A DNA stretch of 64,000 nt. Source: Corylus avellana. Lineage: Eukaryota; Streptophyta; Magnoliopsida; Fagales; Betulaceae. Positions 37,392 to 49,302 of the stretch are shown in pieces. Made by a program: the position numbers and the translations under genes. Below the pieces are notes generated by a model. The model was not told where the DNA came from. It worked only from the letters and a program-made list of their open reading frames with translations, and made no database searches. The DNA is taken from the NCBI RefSeq assembly GCF_901000735.1, contig NC_081543.1, forward strand, positions 11,019,921-11,083,920, written 5' to 3'. The number at the start of each line of letters is the position of its first letter. Within the stretch, counting starts at the first letter, position 1.

Positions 37392-38316
37392 AATTAAATA
37401 GAGAGTCAAATGTAGGAGTTTGGAAAAAATTGACAAATAAAATAAATAATAAATTTATCGACCTAGATGTGAATATTTTAAGACAGTAGTGATATAAGAA
37501 TTGAGAAATACATATATATTCCTTGATGTAACAATATTGAAAATATTAAATTTTGAACAGATTAGTCTGAGTTAATAATATATTAAGAGTAATCTTAATT
37601 GCTACATGACAAAGTAAGGCACTTGAAATTAAATACATTTACATGGTTACTTTCGAATACAGTCAACAGAAGAGTAGTCCAATCAGCCTGCCCGCGTGGG
37701 TACTTAGAGCAGCTGCATTGGATAGGATTCTCTCATAATACATAATTTTGTATGGAGAAGATGACGTATATATATATATCTCTTTACATGTACTCAAATG
37801 GTTACAGGGTACAAATCCGTAAACAGTATAGTCCAATCAGATTGCACGAGTAGTTGGAACCGCCGTTGGTGAGGGAATCAACACTGTTACAAATCCAAAT
37901 TGGAATGTTGGAAGATCTTCGAACTGTCCAAGTAATAATAAAAAAGAGATTCTAAAGCTACCTGTTTTACTCTCACCTGACTATGCACGGTCAGAGCCTG
38001 CAACCAAACCAAACCCCCCTTGATGCGGTTAGAGTCAGAGAAAATCAGCGTACGGCAACCACTGAGTACCGGCTATGACCGGTGACTAAACGTCCCCTCT
38101 TGGGCAGAGAGTAACCTTTTTCCCCCCTCCCCCACCACTCCCCCCAGAGAGATGTTACTGGCTATTGTCGGTTGTCAGCATTGGCTGGCAAGTTTTGCTA
38201 TTTGGTGCTTTGCTTTAACTTTAACCCACTACTGCCGTTGTCCTTAGCTTTATTCCTGGGGCTAACCTCTCTTTAAGCAAAGAATGCTTGGAACAGAGGG
38301 ACAACAAAACCAACAA

Positions 38317-38347
<31 letters not shown>

Positions 38348-39838
38348 AGATCTCTCTGTCTGTGTCTTAAATGGGTATATGCCACGTAGCATTATATGGG
38401 GTGTCAAGCTTTAGCTAAAGAGGTTCTTACAAGATCTTCTTAAGCAAGAAAAGCATAGTCAAGGTCCAAAGCCATTCCCTCCCTCACTCCTCCCATTAGT
38501 TTGGTTTGCAAAGAAAGAAAATTCAAAATATATTACTTTATTAGAGCTTTCCTATTTTTTCACATCTCTTTATCTATTCTCTATGTATATCTAAAGAACC
38601 AACAATCAATAATCAAAGTACTATTTTGCTAAATTCAGAAATATATATATAGGTTTTCATTAATTGTCTATCCGAATTGCTTGCGATTTGAATATACAAA
38701 ATTTGCGGGAGATATAAATTTATAGGCATTTGTTGATGATTAATCCATGCAGTTGACAAGAGAAGCACAGTGATGAAATTTTCAAAAACTCATGAATCTC
38801 TTCTCTGCTTCACATGGAAAGAAAAAGCTAAGGGGGAAAAAAAGGGGGAGAAACGACCATTTTTATAATTGTTCGAAGGCCTAGAAAACATGATAGACAT
38901 GTTGGAGATTAGACTACTTTTAACGTTAGGAATGTTCGGTTTTCAAGTTTATAATAAGGTACTTTGAAAAGTGATTATAAAGCCAATCACACACCGATCC
39001 TCTCTAAAGTAGATCTCTATCTCAATCCCCAAGTCTTTCCCTATTTCCAATGTTAGATTGATTACTTTCTTTTATTATTTTTGATTTTGTGTTTCAGATT
39101 TATTAAACAAAAAAAAGAAAAGAAAAACATATTGCCTACCCCATATTGTTAAAAGAAGAGACCAGGTGGAGTACTGTCTCATAGAAAAATATATGCGAAC
39201 TTTTTAACCCTCTATATATCCATCCGTACACCCTAATGTATGTTTGCATGGAGCTTCTGTCTTTACGTGTTTTCACTAGCTTTCTCTTCTTACTAATCAT
39301 CCCCGTGGTCGATAATTTCAGTCGTCTCTGCCAGGATGTTTGGACTTTTGGCTCATAGTACTCTTGGTCGTCTCTTCTTGGTTCCTAAACCATGTTTTAT
39401 TTTTATATATATTATTTGTGGGCCACGAAAGGTGCAGAAACAAGTACAGAATGAAGCAGGAATTGGGTTGAATGGCCAAGAAAAGTACAAACAGAGGCAA
39501 TTATTTTGCTTCTCCAATTGATATGTTTGCAAAGCGAATAGAGAAATGAAGCAGTGGCTTTTCTTTCTTGTTCTCCTGAGCAAATAGGGCCTAGAAAGAA
39601 GAGGGTAGAGGAGGGGAGGGGAGTGTACTGTCAATATAGTCTCCAGCCCCGAAAAAAGGAACTTCTGTCTCTAGTCTCTTCTTCCCACGGAGAGGGAGAG
39701 CTTCCTCATTGTCTTTTATTTCCTTCGGCAGTGTGGTCAATTGTTGTCTTTCTAAGGATTTACTTTTAAATATATAGAAAAGATTTTGTCCTTCACCAAT
39801 TGCTAGTTTCTACAAAGTTTTAGCATGTGCTCGAGTTG

Positions 39839-40080
39839 AGGACAGTTTTATTTCAAATTAAGATGGAAGAATTTTTTTCAATTTAATTTATAAAAATGAT
39901 ATATATATATTTAATAACATATAAGATATACACGGGGTTTTAATAAAATTTATTTTAATTTTATTTCTGATATTAAAAAAGTGTATGTTTTTCATATGTT
40001 CAAATGATATATATCATTTTTATAGACTTAATTAGTTGAAGGAAATTCTTTAAACCTAATTTGGAGAAAAACTCTGTCCT
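39839..40080. mobile_element. MITE, 242 bp with about 75-bp inverted repeats
   Basis: Starts aggacag and ends ctgtcct. The arms share 'tttatttcaaatta' or its variant, 'gaagaattt(t/c)(t/c)ttcaa' and 'tataaaaatgatatata'. The centre is AT-rich and non-coding. No convincing target duplication was seen. Confidence 0.65.
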
Positions 40081-40195
40081 AGAATGAATCTTTGTATGCC
40101 AAGTTATATGATTTATATGCTTTAATTAATTGATTCCTTGAAAACTGAAAATTGCATGATTATAATAAGTAGGATCAAATCATTAGAAGATGAAC

Positions 40196-40400
40196 TTGGA
40201 TGGTTATAAATCTCAATTGCCTTCTGGTTTTGTTAGTTCTCAAAAGCCTAGCTTTTGCTGATATGGACTTGGCTTTGACAAATGTGCCTCTACTTCAAAA
40301 GGAAAATCCATTTTGTGCCCCCCAACTTGTGTTGAATATGCTAGTCCTAAGGTTGTTGATAAGGGTAAGAGTGTACATTGTTGGTGTCCACTAAGGCTAG
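40196..40400 (+). pseudogene. Possible copia gag fragment
   Basis: A short reading frame contains FADMDLALTNVP, similar in style to the start of copia-type gag proteins ('DMDLAL'). It is frameshifted and isolated. Very short, so the call is tentative. Confidence 0.3.
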
Positions 40401-40752
40401 GTTGAGGGTATGAACCCTCTTCCTAGGAGATAACCTTCACAAAGGTTTGTCCATACTTGCTATTATCGTGGTAGAGTGAGTCAAATTCGACCTTATTGTT
40501 ATATACTTAGGTCATGGAGCTCAAAAGAGAGACCACCTCACCTAAGGTTGAATTTGACAATCATATCTACATTATTAAAGATGTTAGGTTAGACGAGTTG
40601 GAAGGTAGTGGGTATTGTGACAAAATAATTTGAGGATGTCCAAAGAAGTAAAAAGAGGAGAATAAAAATAATTCAATCACACATGATACCAATATTTAAC
40701 ATGGTTTAATTTAATAAGCTTATATTCACAGGCGAAGACGAATAGAAGAAAA

Positions 40753-41085
40753 TGAAGAAATTTGTGGGCCTAACTCATCTCATAAAATCGGTTCAATAAG
40801 AGAGTGTTGTCCATTCTTTATAAACATGCCCAAGATCTTGTCCACAGGCAATGTAGGATCATTCCTCAACACTCTTCCTCTCACGTGCATGCCAGTATTT
40901 TTCTTAGTTCTTGTCACAGGGTAAGTAGTGTGAGCCCTATTCGTCTTGTGGTAGGACCTGATACCATGAAGAAATTTGTGGGCCTAACTCATCTCATAAA
41001 ACCGATTCAATAAGAGAGGGTTGCCCATTCCTTATAAACATGCCTAAGATCTTGTCCACAGGTAGTGTGAAATCATTCCTTAATA
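40753..41085. repeat. Direct duplication of about 120 bp
   Basis: Copies at about 40753-40878 and 40969-41085 share 'gaagaaatttgtgggcc', 'aactcatctcataaaa', 'cttataaacatgcc' and 'aagatcttgtccacagg' with scattered differences. The start-to-start offset is 216 bases. The unit is non-coding; its origin is unknown. Confidence 0.75.
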
Positions 41086-41990
41086 GAAAATTCACTATTA
41101 AAAGATAAAGTACAAAAAATAATATGGAGAAAACACCTCAAAACCCGAAAGGCCCAAATACCCAAATATACTCTCACAAAAAATAGAAAACTTCTCAATT
41201 TTCTAAGTCGTCGTGCATCAACGCTATTGTAATAAAACCTCTTTTCTTTGAAGTGAAATATGCCTGCGTTCGACCACCTATTGACTGAGCTTCGACTTGA
41301 GGCCTGGGGAATTGATATTTTCAACACAAATTTCTAATTCCATAACCAACTTACACCCTCAAAATGAACTTACAAACTCATTAGTTTTGACATTGAATTT
41401 GTCAACACCCACACACTCTAATTTTTCATTTTTCTTTTATTTCTATCTTTAGTGGGACCAATAGGCAATAGGCAATGGGTATTTGGAAGTGGGTCGAACC
41501 CATTACAGCATATGTCCGAACCCAATTAAAACCGGGTCGCATTCGGTTTGTAGAATTATCCATTTCCCATGACTTGCCATTCTTCGTTTACAGCCTCTGC
41601 AACAAAAACGAAATTTGATGGTAAATCTCTCATTGCTCTAATTTTCACTACTCTTTTTGAGTATTCTGATTGATATTTTCTTCAGTTTTACAAAGAATTG
41701 TTTTGGGTATTATTTGCTTTGGCTGAAATCTCATTTGTTCTTCTCTTTTGGATTTTGATCAAACATTAATTCGGTATTAAACTGGTAATTGAAAGAAAGG
41801 AATCAGAAAATCTCTTACTTGGGGAGATTCTAATGTTCTTGTTAGTGTTATCATGAGACATGAGTATTAGTGTTATCATGAGACATGTCGGGTTTTTTTG
41901 GTTGTTGAATGAACGACATTAAAGAGTGGGTGGGCTTGCAACAACCTTATCTATTATCGTGATCTATGTGATAAGACGAGAATCTGAATT

Positions 41991-43011
41991 AAAGCTTAAA
42001 ATTCAGGCGGGACTGCTCTTTCTCTCTCTCCTCCTTCACACCAGAGCCGCCAACTGTACTACATTCCGTCGGGGTGCCTGATCCCGCCAGCACCAGCGCC
42101 CCTGTCCACCAGCTCGGCTAGTTTCCTCGAGCGATCGAATTATTCGGTGAGTTTTTCTTCCCGATCTCTCTCGTGTTTTCTCCCTCATTCTTCGCCTCTT
42201 GAGCATTTCGGTATATTCCATTTAATAAAATTAGGGGTTTCGACTGATGGTATAAGCCCCAAAATTTACGAAAATTTTGACCCTAACTTCTCCATTATTC
42301 TCCTCTGGGCAATTCTGCACAACTAATGGGATTTCAAGATTTACCTATTTTCTAACATTATTGTAAAATAGGTCCCATACAAGGTTACAATCATAATATG
42401 TCTAGAGGAGCGTTTGAGAAGTCTTGGGACCACGCCCATTGGCCTTCTCAATATTTTTCCTTTGTTTTTGTAGACATTGCAGAACAGTTGACGTGCATTT
42501 AATCCATTCCATATCTTTGTTGAATGATATAGCCATTTTCTATTCAAATTTGCAAATTCTTCACGAAGAATTGGCAGTAACCCATGCCAGCTGCACATAC
42601 TAGTTATTATTGGAAACATTAATTTGATATACCGACAATTAGGAAAATGACGTGTATGTTAAAAATTGCAGTAGGTGCGTGGCATGAGTGAACCAAAATA
42701 TATATGAAACAAAATCACTCTCAAGAATAAAGCTTATGAAGTAGAAATAAGATGTTTGGAATGGTACCTAGCTAAAACAATGTTTAGATTTTCCTAATGG
42801 TACCTAGCTAAAACAAAATCACCCTCATCCTCATTCACAATGAGATTTGCCTAGTTAAGCCATAGATTTATTACTGGTTTTGGAAGTTCATCTTCCCATT
42901 ATTAAGGCTTGCGGTTATATAACATGAGTCATGACTTTTTTCAGGTGAAGCCTACATTGCGGATGAGGACGACGCTCAAGTGGGAGATGTAGGCACGGGA
43001 GAGGCCACCAG
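41991..43011 (+). other. 5' non-coding exons of the AS8-like transcription unit, or of a separate small gene
   Basis: A CT-rich, then GC-rich stretch (about 42000-42146) ends at TTCG|GTGAGT. The next candidate exon is 42945-43011, flanked by TTTTTCAG and by CAG|GTGCAT. A third is 43096-43146, flanked by TTTAG and AAG|GTAGAT. They fit a spliced leader for the downstream gene. Exon 43096-43146 contains an ATG (43099) in frame and in phase with the AS8-like exon, which would lengthen that protein by 18 residues. Confidence 0.4.
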
Positions 43012-43590
43012 GTGCATTTTCTAACACTATGTGGTATGGATGATGTGAATGCTCAGTAAATTCTAACTTGGTCTTGTGACGATGTGCATGTTTAGGCAAT
43101 GAAATTTGAAGATTTAAAGGAACTTGGAAGTGAGGCAGCTATAAAGGTAGATTTTTATATTCACTGTTTTGGTAAAAAAATAACTAGAGAATAATGAGCA
43201 TTAATATTTCATGTGTTTCACTGTTTACATTTGGCTATATATTGGTGATGATTGAATGCGGTTGTGGTTGTTGGCCGAAAATGGGTTAAATTTTTGTTGA
43301 TGATGTAGTTTTGATGTCATATTTTAGTAATGGCAGACTATGTAGTTGATTTATGTTGGTCTTCCTTAAAATTTTGGAGATAACCAACCCTAGAGTTTGA
43401 TTCCTTTGATTTGTTGCTGATTTTTGAATCCAATACATTTTCATTTGGGGATTTGTTTGTATATGAATCTGAAGGTATTTACTTTGCGAATTTGCTGTGT
43501 TTGGATGTGTTTTTAAGGTTTGTTGATATTGTGATGTCATCTCTATGTAAGCAAGCATTATGGGGATGATGATTAAAAAAAGAAGAAGAG

Positions 43591-43771
43591 AGAAATACTA
43601 GGGGTACTAACTCTTTTACTAACAGAGGCTTACTAAACTGATGTGTAGCTTATTCATTTGTACTCATTACATTTCTCTTAATTAATTGTTTTGTTTTTCC
43701 TCCAATGAATGAGCTACATATCAGTTTAGTAAACCTCTGTTAGTAAAATAGTTAGTACCCCTAGCATTTCT
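43591..43771. mobile_element. MITE with 68-bp terminal inverted repeats
   Basis: The left arm 43591-43658 (agaaatactaggggtacta...) and right arm 43704-43771 (...tagtacccctagcatttct) are inverted copies with only a few differences. They enclose about 45 bases of AT-rich spacer. It lies in an intron upstream of the AS8-like coding exons. It is non-autonomous and its superfamily is not determined. Confidence 0.85.
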
Positions 43772-43822
43772 AATAAAAAAAAATTATGGGGGATGTGTGA
43801 TGCTTTATGTTTTCCATTGCAG

Positions 43823-43897
43823 TGACAGACTCATCTGCAAAGAGCGGTCGTATGATGTTGTGGAGTTGATTCCAAAGAAAGCAATTGGACTGTGAAG
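43823..43897 (+). other. Orphan exon-like segment
   Basis: After a good acceptor (TTTCCATTGCAG) the segment reads DRLICKERSYDVVELIPKKAIGL and a stop. It is in phase with the candidate exon 42945-43011, which reads EAYIADEDDAQVGDVGTGEA. The joined frame is open back to a TAG in the first exon but has no Met. No family is recognised. It could be an alternative 3' exon, a small gene missing its start, or a captured fragment. Confidence 0.3.
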
Positions 43898-44245
43898 GTC
43901 ATTAAAGAGCTGTTTTTTTTTTTTTTAGCAATACAAGCATTAAATTTAAGGAACTATGTATTTATATCTGTAACCTTGACTTATTTATTTACTTTTTTTT
44001 TTTTTTTTACATTAAAGAGCTGGTTATATAGGTTGAAGTTGTGGACTATATATCTATAAGCTTAACTTTATATGTTTTCGAAATTGTGTTAATGGTTATT
44101 TGGTGGCATGTACTTAAATTTAAGGAATATTTGCCAAGTAGCATAATGTGTGTTTTTAGTGTACTGTGTGTGGTAAAAGTGGTTGATATTTTTGTGAATA
44201 TTATATGGTGGAAAAATACATGTTTATCCTGTGCCAAAAATCTTT

Positions 44246-44271
44246 GGGTATACTGTCTGAACAGTATACCC
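44246..44271. repeat. Perfect 11-bp inverted repeat with 4-base loop
   Basis: gggtatactgt - ctga - acagtataccc forms a perfect hairpin in the intron before the AS8-like coding exon. Confidence 0.8.
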
Positions 44272-44878
44272 AATTTTTTTACTACCAAAAAGAAGAATTA
44301 ACGTTGTTTACTAGCAAAACGTTACTAAAACTGTTAAAAGTAACATCTCTTATAAGGACGTTAAATCACCACGTCCTTTCTCAAACAACGTGCAAATATC
44401 TAGCTACTTTTGTTGTTAAAGAATGTGAGTTGTAGTCTTTTTGGGAACTTGTGCAGCATTACACTCTTTGGAAGTTCAATTAGGCTTTCATTTCTATATT
44501 TAACATGTACCATAGGGATGAATGTCCTTATGAATAACTTTCTGTTTTTTATTGAGGATAGTATGAGTGGAATTTTTGAAAGTTGCAATAGCATATATTT
44601 TTTATTTTGCTTTACAATATGAAGGCAGCAGAAAGTTGATTCATCCACTTTAGTACACCTATATTGTGTGAATCTATGTACCTTGTAATAAACAAATAAT
44701 TACTTCAGATGACTGAATAATGGGTGTGGAATTGATCTAACACTATTGTCACTTTGATTGCTATTCAGGTGCATTGTCATATGGAATGTTATTAAGGTGT
44801 GTTATCAATTACAGGTTATTGTGTTTTTGAAAATTCTTGTCAATCACATCCCTTTGTCATCTTCATTCACAGGTCCTA

Positions 44879-46869
44879 ATGATTATAAAAGGTTTGTTCA
44901 GGAGATATGAAAGATGGAATCCTGTGCATCCAACATCTGGTGCCTTTTGGGGCATGGGAATAGGCATTGGTTGTGGTATTGGATGGGGCCCTGGTTTTGG
45001 CCCTGAGGTAATTGGTTATGTTGGAGCTGGCTGTGGAGTTGGATTTAATGTGGGCATTACACTGGCTGGTTTTGGCATTGGTCTACCTGCAAATTTCATC
45101 TACAAAGTTCCTTGTGATGGTATAGTATTCATTTATAATTAAACTGTTTCATATGCTAAATTTTGTATTAATTGGTTTGCCTGTAAAGAACATTCACACT
45201 GCTTTTATGCATTTTGGTCAACATAAACACTTCACACCTTGATTCATACAATTATGCATGTACTACCTTATTGATCTGAATGTTTGTTTGTGTCTGTCTA
45301 GTAAAGGATTAGTCTTGAGTGCCAAAGGTTGATCAATTCGTTTGTTTCCCAGCAATTATGGCTACAAGAAGTGGCGCACTGGAGTTGGCCCGTTCTAGTG
45401 GTCTTCTTTCCAAAAAAGATGTTGCAGGGGATGGCTGGAATAACATTGCACCTCTTGTCTCTAATCTGCAAAGAGAAGCCTATACAAGATTCTCTAGCTT
45501 TAAGCAAAACCATTTCCCGGGCAAAGAGGTTGACTTATTTGGCAGAAAGAGCATGGCACCAGTCTTTACTAGGTCTATCTGTGAAAGTTTAGGAAGGTTT
45601 TGTAGCTTCTTCCGCCCTCACAAAGGTAAGCTAACAAGTGCAACTTGTTTTGTTTGTAATCTTGAAAGTATTTAGAGTTTGTTATCAATCTGGAATTATT
45701 GCTACTAGTTTGTTGTTGACTCATATGATTCTTATATCTTATTATTATTATTTTTTTCAACTTCTTTTTTCGGTTGGGAGTGGTGATGGGGGAAGAGGGT
45801 GTTCATCTTCCACTCGTTTCATAGTTTGTCAACTATTACTTCCTCTTTCTTTTTTTTTGTTATTTGTAGATATTGCTGCAGTTTTATTGGTGCAATTTGA
45901 ATCTTTCTTCTGTTAATATGCTAATATGCTGGCTTGTAGTTGTTGGAAGTATTCACATACATTAAAACTCTGGATGTTAGTTGGGAAATGTTATCAGTAG
46001 TATTTAGGACCATAATTTGCCATGACAGTTTTGAAGGAGTCGAGGGGAAAAAATAAAATGAAAATTTTGGTTGCATCATTCTTTGACTCACTTCAGGATC
46101 TTCCTTAAGGTGGGTTCAAAACTAGTCCTCATTTAGATGACATATTTTAGCAATAAAGTGTTTTGAAGAGTTAAACAATGTGAAGTTATTGTTTGATGAT
46201 TCTTATCTTTTAGCCTATCGTAGGTTTTCTCTGAGTGTTGATTACAAGAATACCTGGCAAATGCATTAGAAAGGTAGTGGAGTCTTTAGTCAAAATAATG
46301 TACAAAGTGTCAGGCTTGAATAAACAGTAAACTTGTAGCGAACCATTACACATGCTTAAAAACCTAAAATAAGTTATCTTTTTAGCGAAGTAAATCCCCA
46401 AGTGGACCCTGCATCATCATTGTGGATCCAATCAAAACTAGTGTTTTTTTTTTAAAAAATAATTATTTAGGATTCCCAAGTCTTCCATGAACCTTCCAAG
46501 TCATTGAATCGTATACCCATCATTTATGCATTTGGAGGCATGAGTCATACACTAAGTTGGTTTGTTTAATTTTTTTCATTTTTATTTTCACTGAATAACG
46601 GCTCACGTAAGTTGCCTTTGTGGTGTGGTTCCCATGCTTGTAACTCATTGTATGCAGCACAACTATGCAGTTTAACCCCAAGACCGTGCTGTTTTAGAAG
46701 ATCTTGTATTATTAGATCAAGTGCAGTTTTTTTTTTTGTTTTTTTTTTTTCATGCATGTGATTCCATTTATTTCTTTGGGGTTTCATGTTTCTTCTTATG
46801 TTGATCAAGGAAATTGAAACAAAATAATAACATGTGCATCGCTCACTTACAGGTTTGAAAGATGATTAG
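44879..46869 (+). CDS. Cadmium-induced protein AS8-like, 3 coding exons, 176 aa
   Basis: The exons are 44879-45119, 45353-45625 and 46853-46869, in phase throughout, with the last exon coding only LKDD after the split Gly. I recognise the family usually annotated 'cadmium-induced protein AS8'. Its biochemical role is not established, and the name reflects transcript induction. The protein starts MIIKGLFRRYERWNPVHPTSGAFWGMG. A long Gly-rich hydrophobic stretch (about residues 22-75, repeated GIG/GCG/GFG steps) looks membrane-associated or channel-like. A polar C-terminal half follows (ATRSGALELARSSGLLS, GDGWNNIAPLVSNLQREAY). The start codon lies 6 nt after an acceptor, and an in-frame upstream exon (43099-43146) could add MKFEDLKELGSEAAIKVL. 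Conservation favours the shorter form, but the longer one cannot be excluded. Confidence 0.82.
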
Positions 46870-48560
46870 TGCCTTGCAAAGCCCAAGTCATGTAGCTTAT
46901 ACACTGTAAAAATTGTAAGCATTCTGATATCCTCATTTTGAATTAGTCCATCATAAGTTGTTTGGTAGATACTAGAGTGACGGTTCCTTTTCTTTTGTTG
47001 CTTTCAGGAGATCCGTTGTCAGTTCTACTTCTGGATTCTTCCTCTAGAAGGTAGTAAAGGGGTGAAAAACTATGATTTATTATCACCCCTTAGTTATTAT
47101 TCTCAAGCTCTAGATGTCCCTGTGACAGCATAAACTGTTCCCCCCCCCTTTGGTTGTTCCCCTAAGTTTTAGAAGAATATAGGAAAGGATATATAAAAAG
47201 TAAGAAAAAAATTTCTCATGCTTTTCTGCCCCTTGAGTTGCACGATATCATCAGCCATGGCCTTGAGAACAAGACTTCTTCCCCATGCTTTTCTACCCCT
47301 TGGGTTGTACGATATCACCAATCATAGCCCTGAGACAGAAGAATAATGAAAAATGATGTTTATGATCAATTCTGAAAGAGTCAATTAGAAAATATGAAAA
47401 AATGGATATGAGTGTGTGGATTTGAATGCTTCATTCAGAAAGAACAATTGTGGTAGTACCATGTCAGTAATTTGGAACTTCAGTGAGTCATGAACTGCTC
47501 GTGATGTATAATAATTTAAATTCTAGTTGGTTGGAGAGATACAATCATATTTCGACTTTTTTTATTTAAATTATTATTTTATATTAATGATTCTCTTTTC
47601 ATCTTTGGTAGCCTTCTACTCGCATCTAGCTTCTACTTTTGGCCTCTCTGTAGAGGAATACCATGCATCCTGCCTAGAAAGGATGAGAAAATCAGTAGGA
47701 TTAACTATATATACTTTGTAGAGGTGGAAAAACAAATATACAGAATAGTATACCAAGTAGTGAGTTTACATGTATGCAAACAAATGCCTTGTTTGTTCTG
47801 CAGTGATCACATGCTGAAGGTGGCATGAACATATCTATCAAACAATGGTTTTCCAATGTCTGGAACTGAAAACCTTCCCAGTTCCATTACGGGAAATGGG
47901 ATTTTTCAAGGTTTGAGCTAAAGTCTATGTGCAGGTTAGAATTTTTGGCCATAAGAACTAAGAAGATTTTGTCATTGGTCAAGACTTGCTTCCTCAAATC
48001 CAGACATTCTCTTCTTACCTACCGTGTTCCCAGAATCACCACTGTTTCATAGCTCTCTCTTATGTCTTGAAATGACTTGTTGCATTGACAATTGATGATT
48101 ATCTCCCCAATCAATTTCTCCTGAGAACAAGTGTAAATGTGTGGTCTTGCTGCACTGTTCTGGATGTGACAAAGGTGATTTTAGAAACATGTTTCTGGAA
48201 TTGACAAGGTGGCCATGGTGGTTAAGCTAATTAGTGGAAATTAGGTGTTGGTTTATGAGATGTAGGTAGTTATGGAATATTTGAATGGGTGTTAGTGTCA
48301 ATGACCTATTTTACCTCGTCCCTGCCCTTGTGTCCCTTATTTGATCATACTTTCAACGTTGTTAAAAGTGTGATCACATAAATATTTTATGGTGATATTG
48401 AGGGAGAGATAGGAGAGATTTACTCTCTATATGAATTCTTATTCTCTGCAGCACTATTCTCTCTCTCTTTTCTTTTCCTTTTTCTGTTATTCTTACAACA
48501 AAAAGGGTCACGTATATAGGTCGGTCAGGTTATGTGACAAGGGGAGTGCTGTATGCTAGG
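46870..48560. other. 3' region of the AS8-like gene and intergenic DNA
   Basis: The first few hundred bases should be 3' UTR. No gene is recognised. A 67-bp tandem duplication lies at 47217-47335, and a CT-rich tract near 48450. Confidence 0.4.
47217..47335. repeat. Tandem duplication, 67-bp period
   Basis: Copies 47217-47268 and 47284-47335 share 'catgcttttct', 'ccccttg(a/g)gttg', 'acgatatca' and 'ccttgaga' or its variant, with several substitutions. Confidence 0.75.
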
Positions 48561-49302
48561 AACTTAGGAGTTAGGACTATGACATGGGCAAATCGTGAGG
48601 AACAAACACAGAGACAATTCCTTTAGGATTTGTGGAACAACGTAGATGTAAAATTTAGGGAAAGTTCATATATTTCTTCAAATTATCATTTAATTGGTAA
48701 TGTCGTCCTAAATTTTTAATTGAGATAATGTCTTCCCATATTACTAAAAATTGTCAATGTTTTTTATTTTTTATTTTTTATTTATTGAAGTATTTTTGTC
48801 TTATTAAAAAAATTAGGGTATGTATACTTTTCTCGAAATTTTTTTTATAGATGGACTTTCTACTTGACAATGGCTTTGACCGAGTGAGAGAATGCTTTTG
48901 TTATTGCATAAAGCAAGCAATGTTCTTGTTTGCTTACCTTTCAATTACACACTCTTAAATATTCCAATAGAGTATTATTATCATTTCAAAAAAATAAATA
49001 GAGTATTATTATCTAGTAAATTGTCATATAATTGGAATGACATAATAGAGTTTATGGCACCGTCTCATCAACACAATTATATATGAACATAATAAAAATT
49101 GAGTATGAAACATTAGTCTGACCATTAATTTTTCTTTTTATAAAACCTTGCTGGTCCAAAAATTGAATACATAGTAAAATATAATAGCCCAAAAATTGAA
49201 GATTTACTTTTGTGCGGGATCCTAGACTAAGCAATAAAAAAAGAGCAACAGCAAATATTTCTAAGTATTTCCAACCTCAAAAACCCATATAAATGATAAT
49301 GT

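Larger units (their letters stand above)
31310..41990. other. Large intergenic region
   Basis: No host gene is supported over about 10.7 kb. It contains AT microsatellites, two inverted-repeat MITEs (37237-37391, 39839-40080), palindromes near 33.5 kb, gag-like debris with a nested TG...CA element (33.9-34.5 kb), LTR-like antisense sequence (about 34.7-35.5 kb), a copia-like scrap (40.2 kb) and a direct duplication (40753-41085). Pyrimidine tracts near 36430 and 38313-38346 resemble plant leaders, but no reading frame follows them. Confidence 0.4.

Noticed and set aside
31310..41990. MicroRNA precursors in the long intergenic region
   Set aside because: I looked by eye for mature sequences of common conserved plant miRNAs and saw none. 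The inverted repeats there are better explained as MITEs.
44837..44878. Upstream extension of the AS8-like frame to a TTG
   Set aside because: These bases belong to the intron before the acceptor at 44872; only the sequence from 44873 is exonic.
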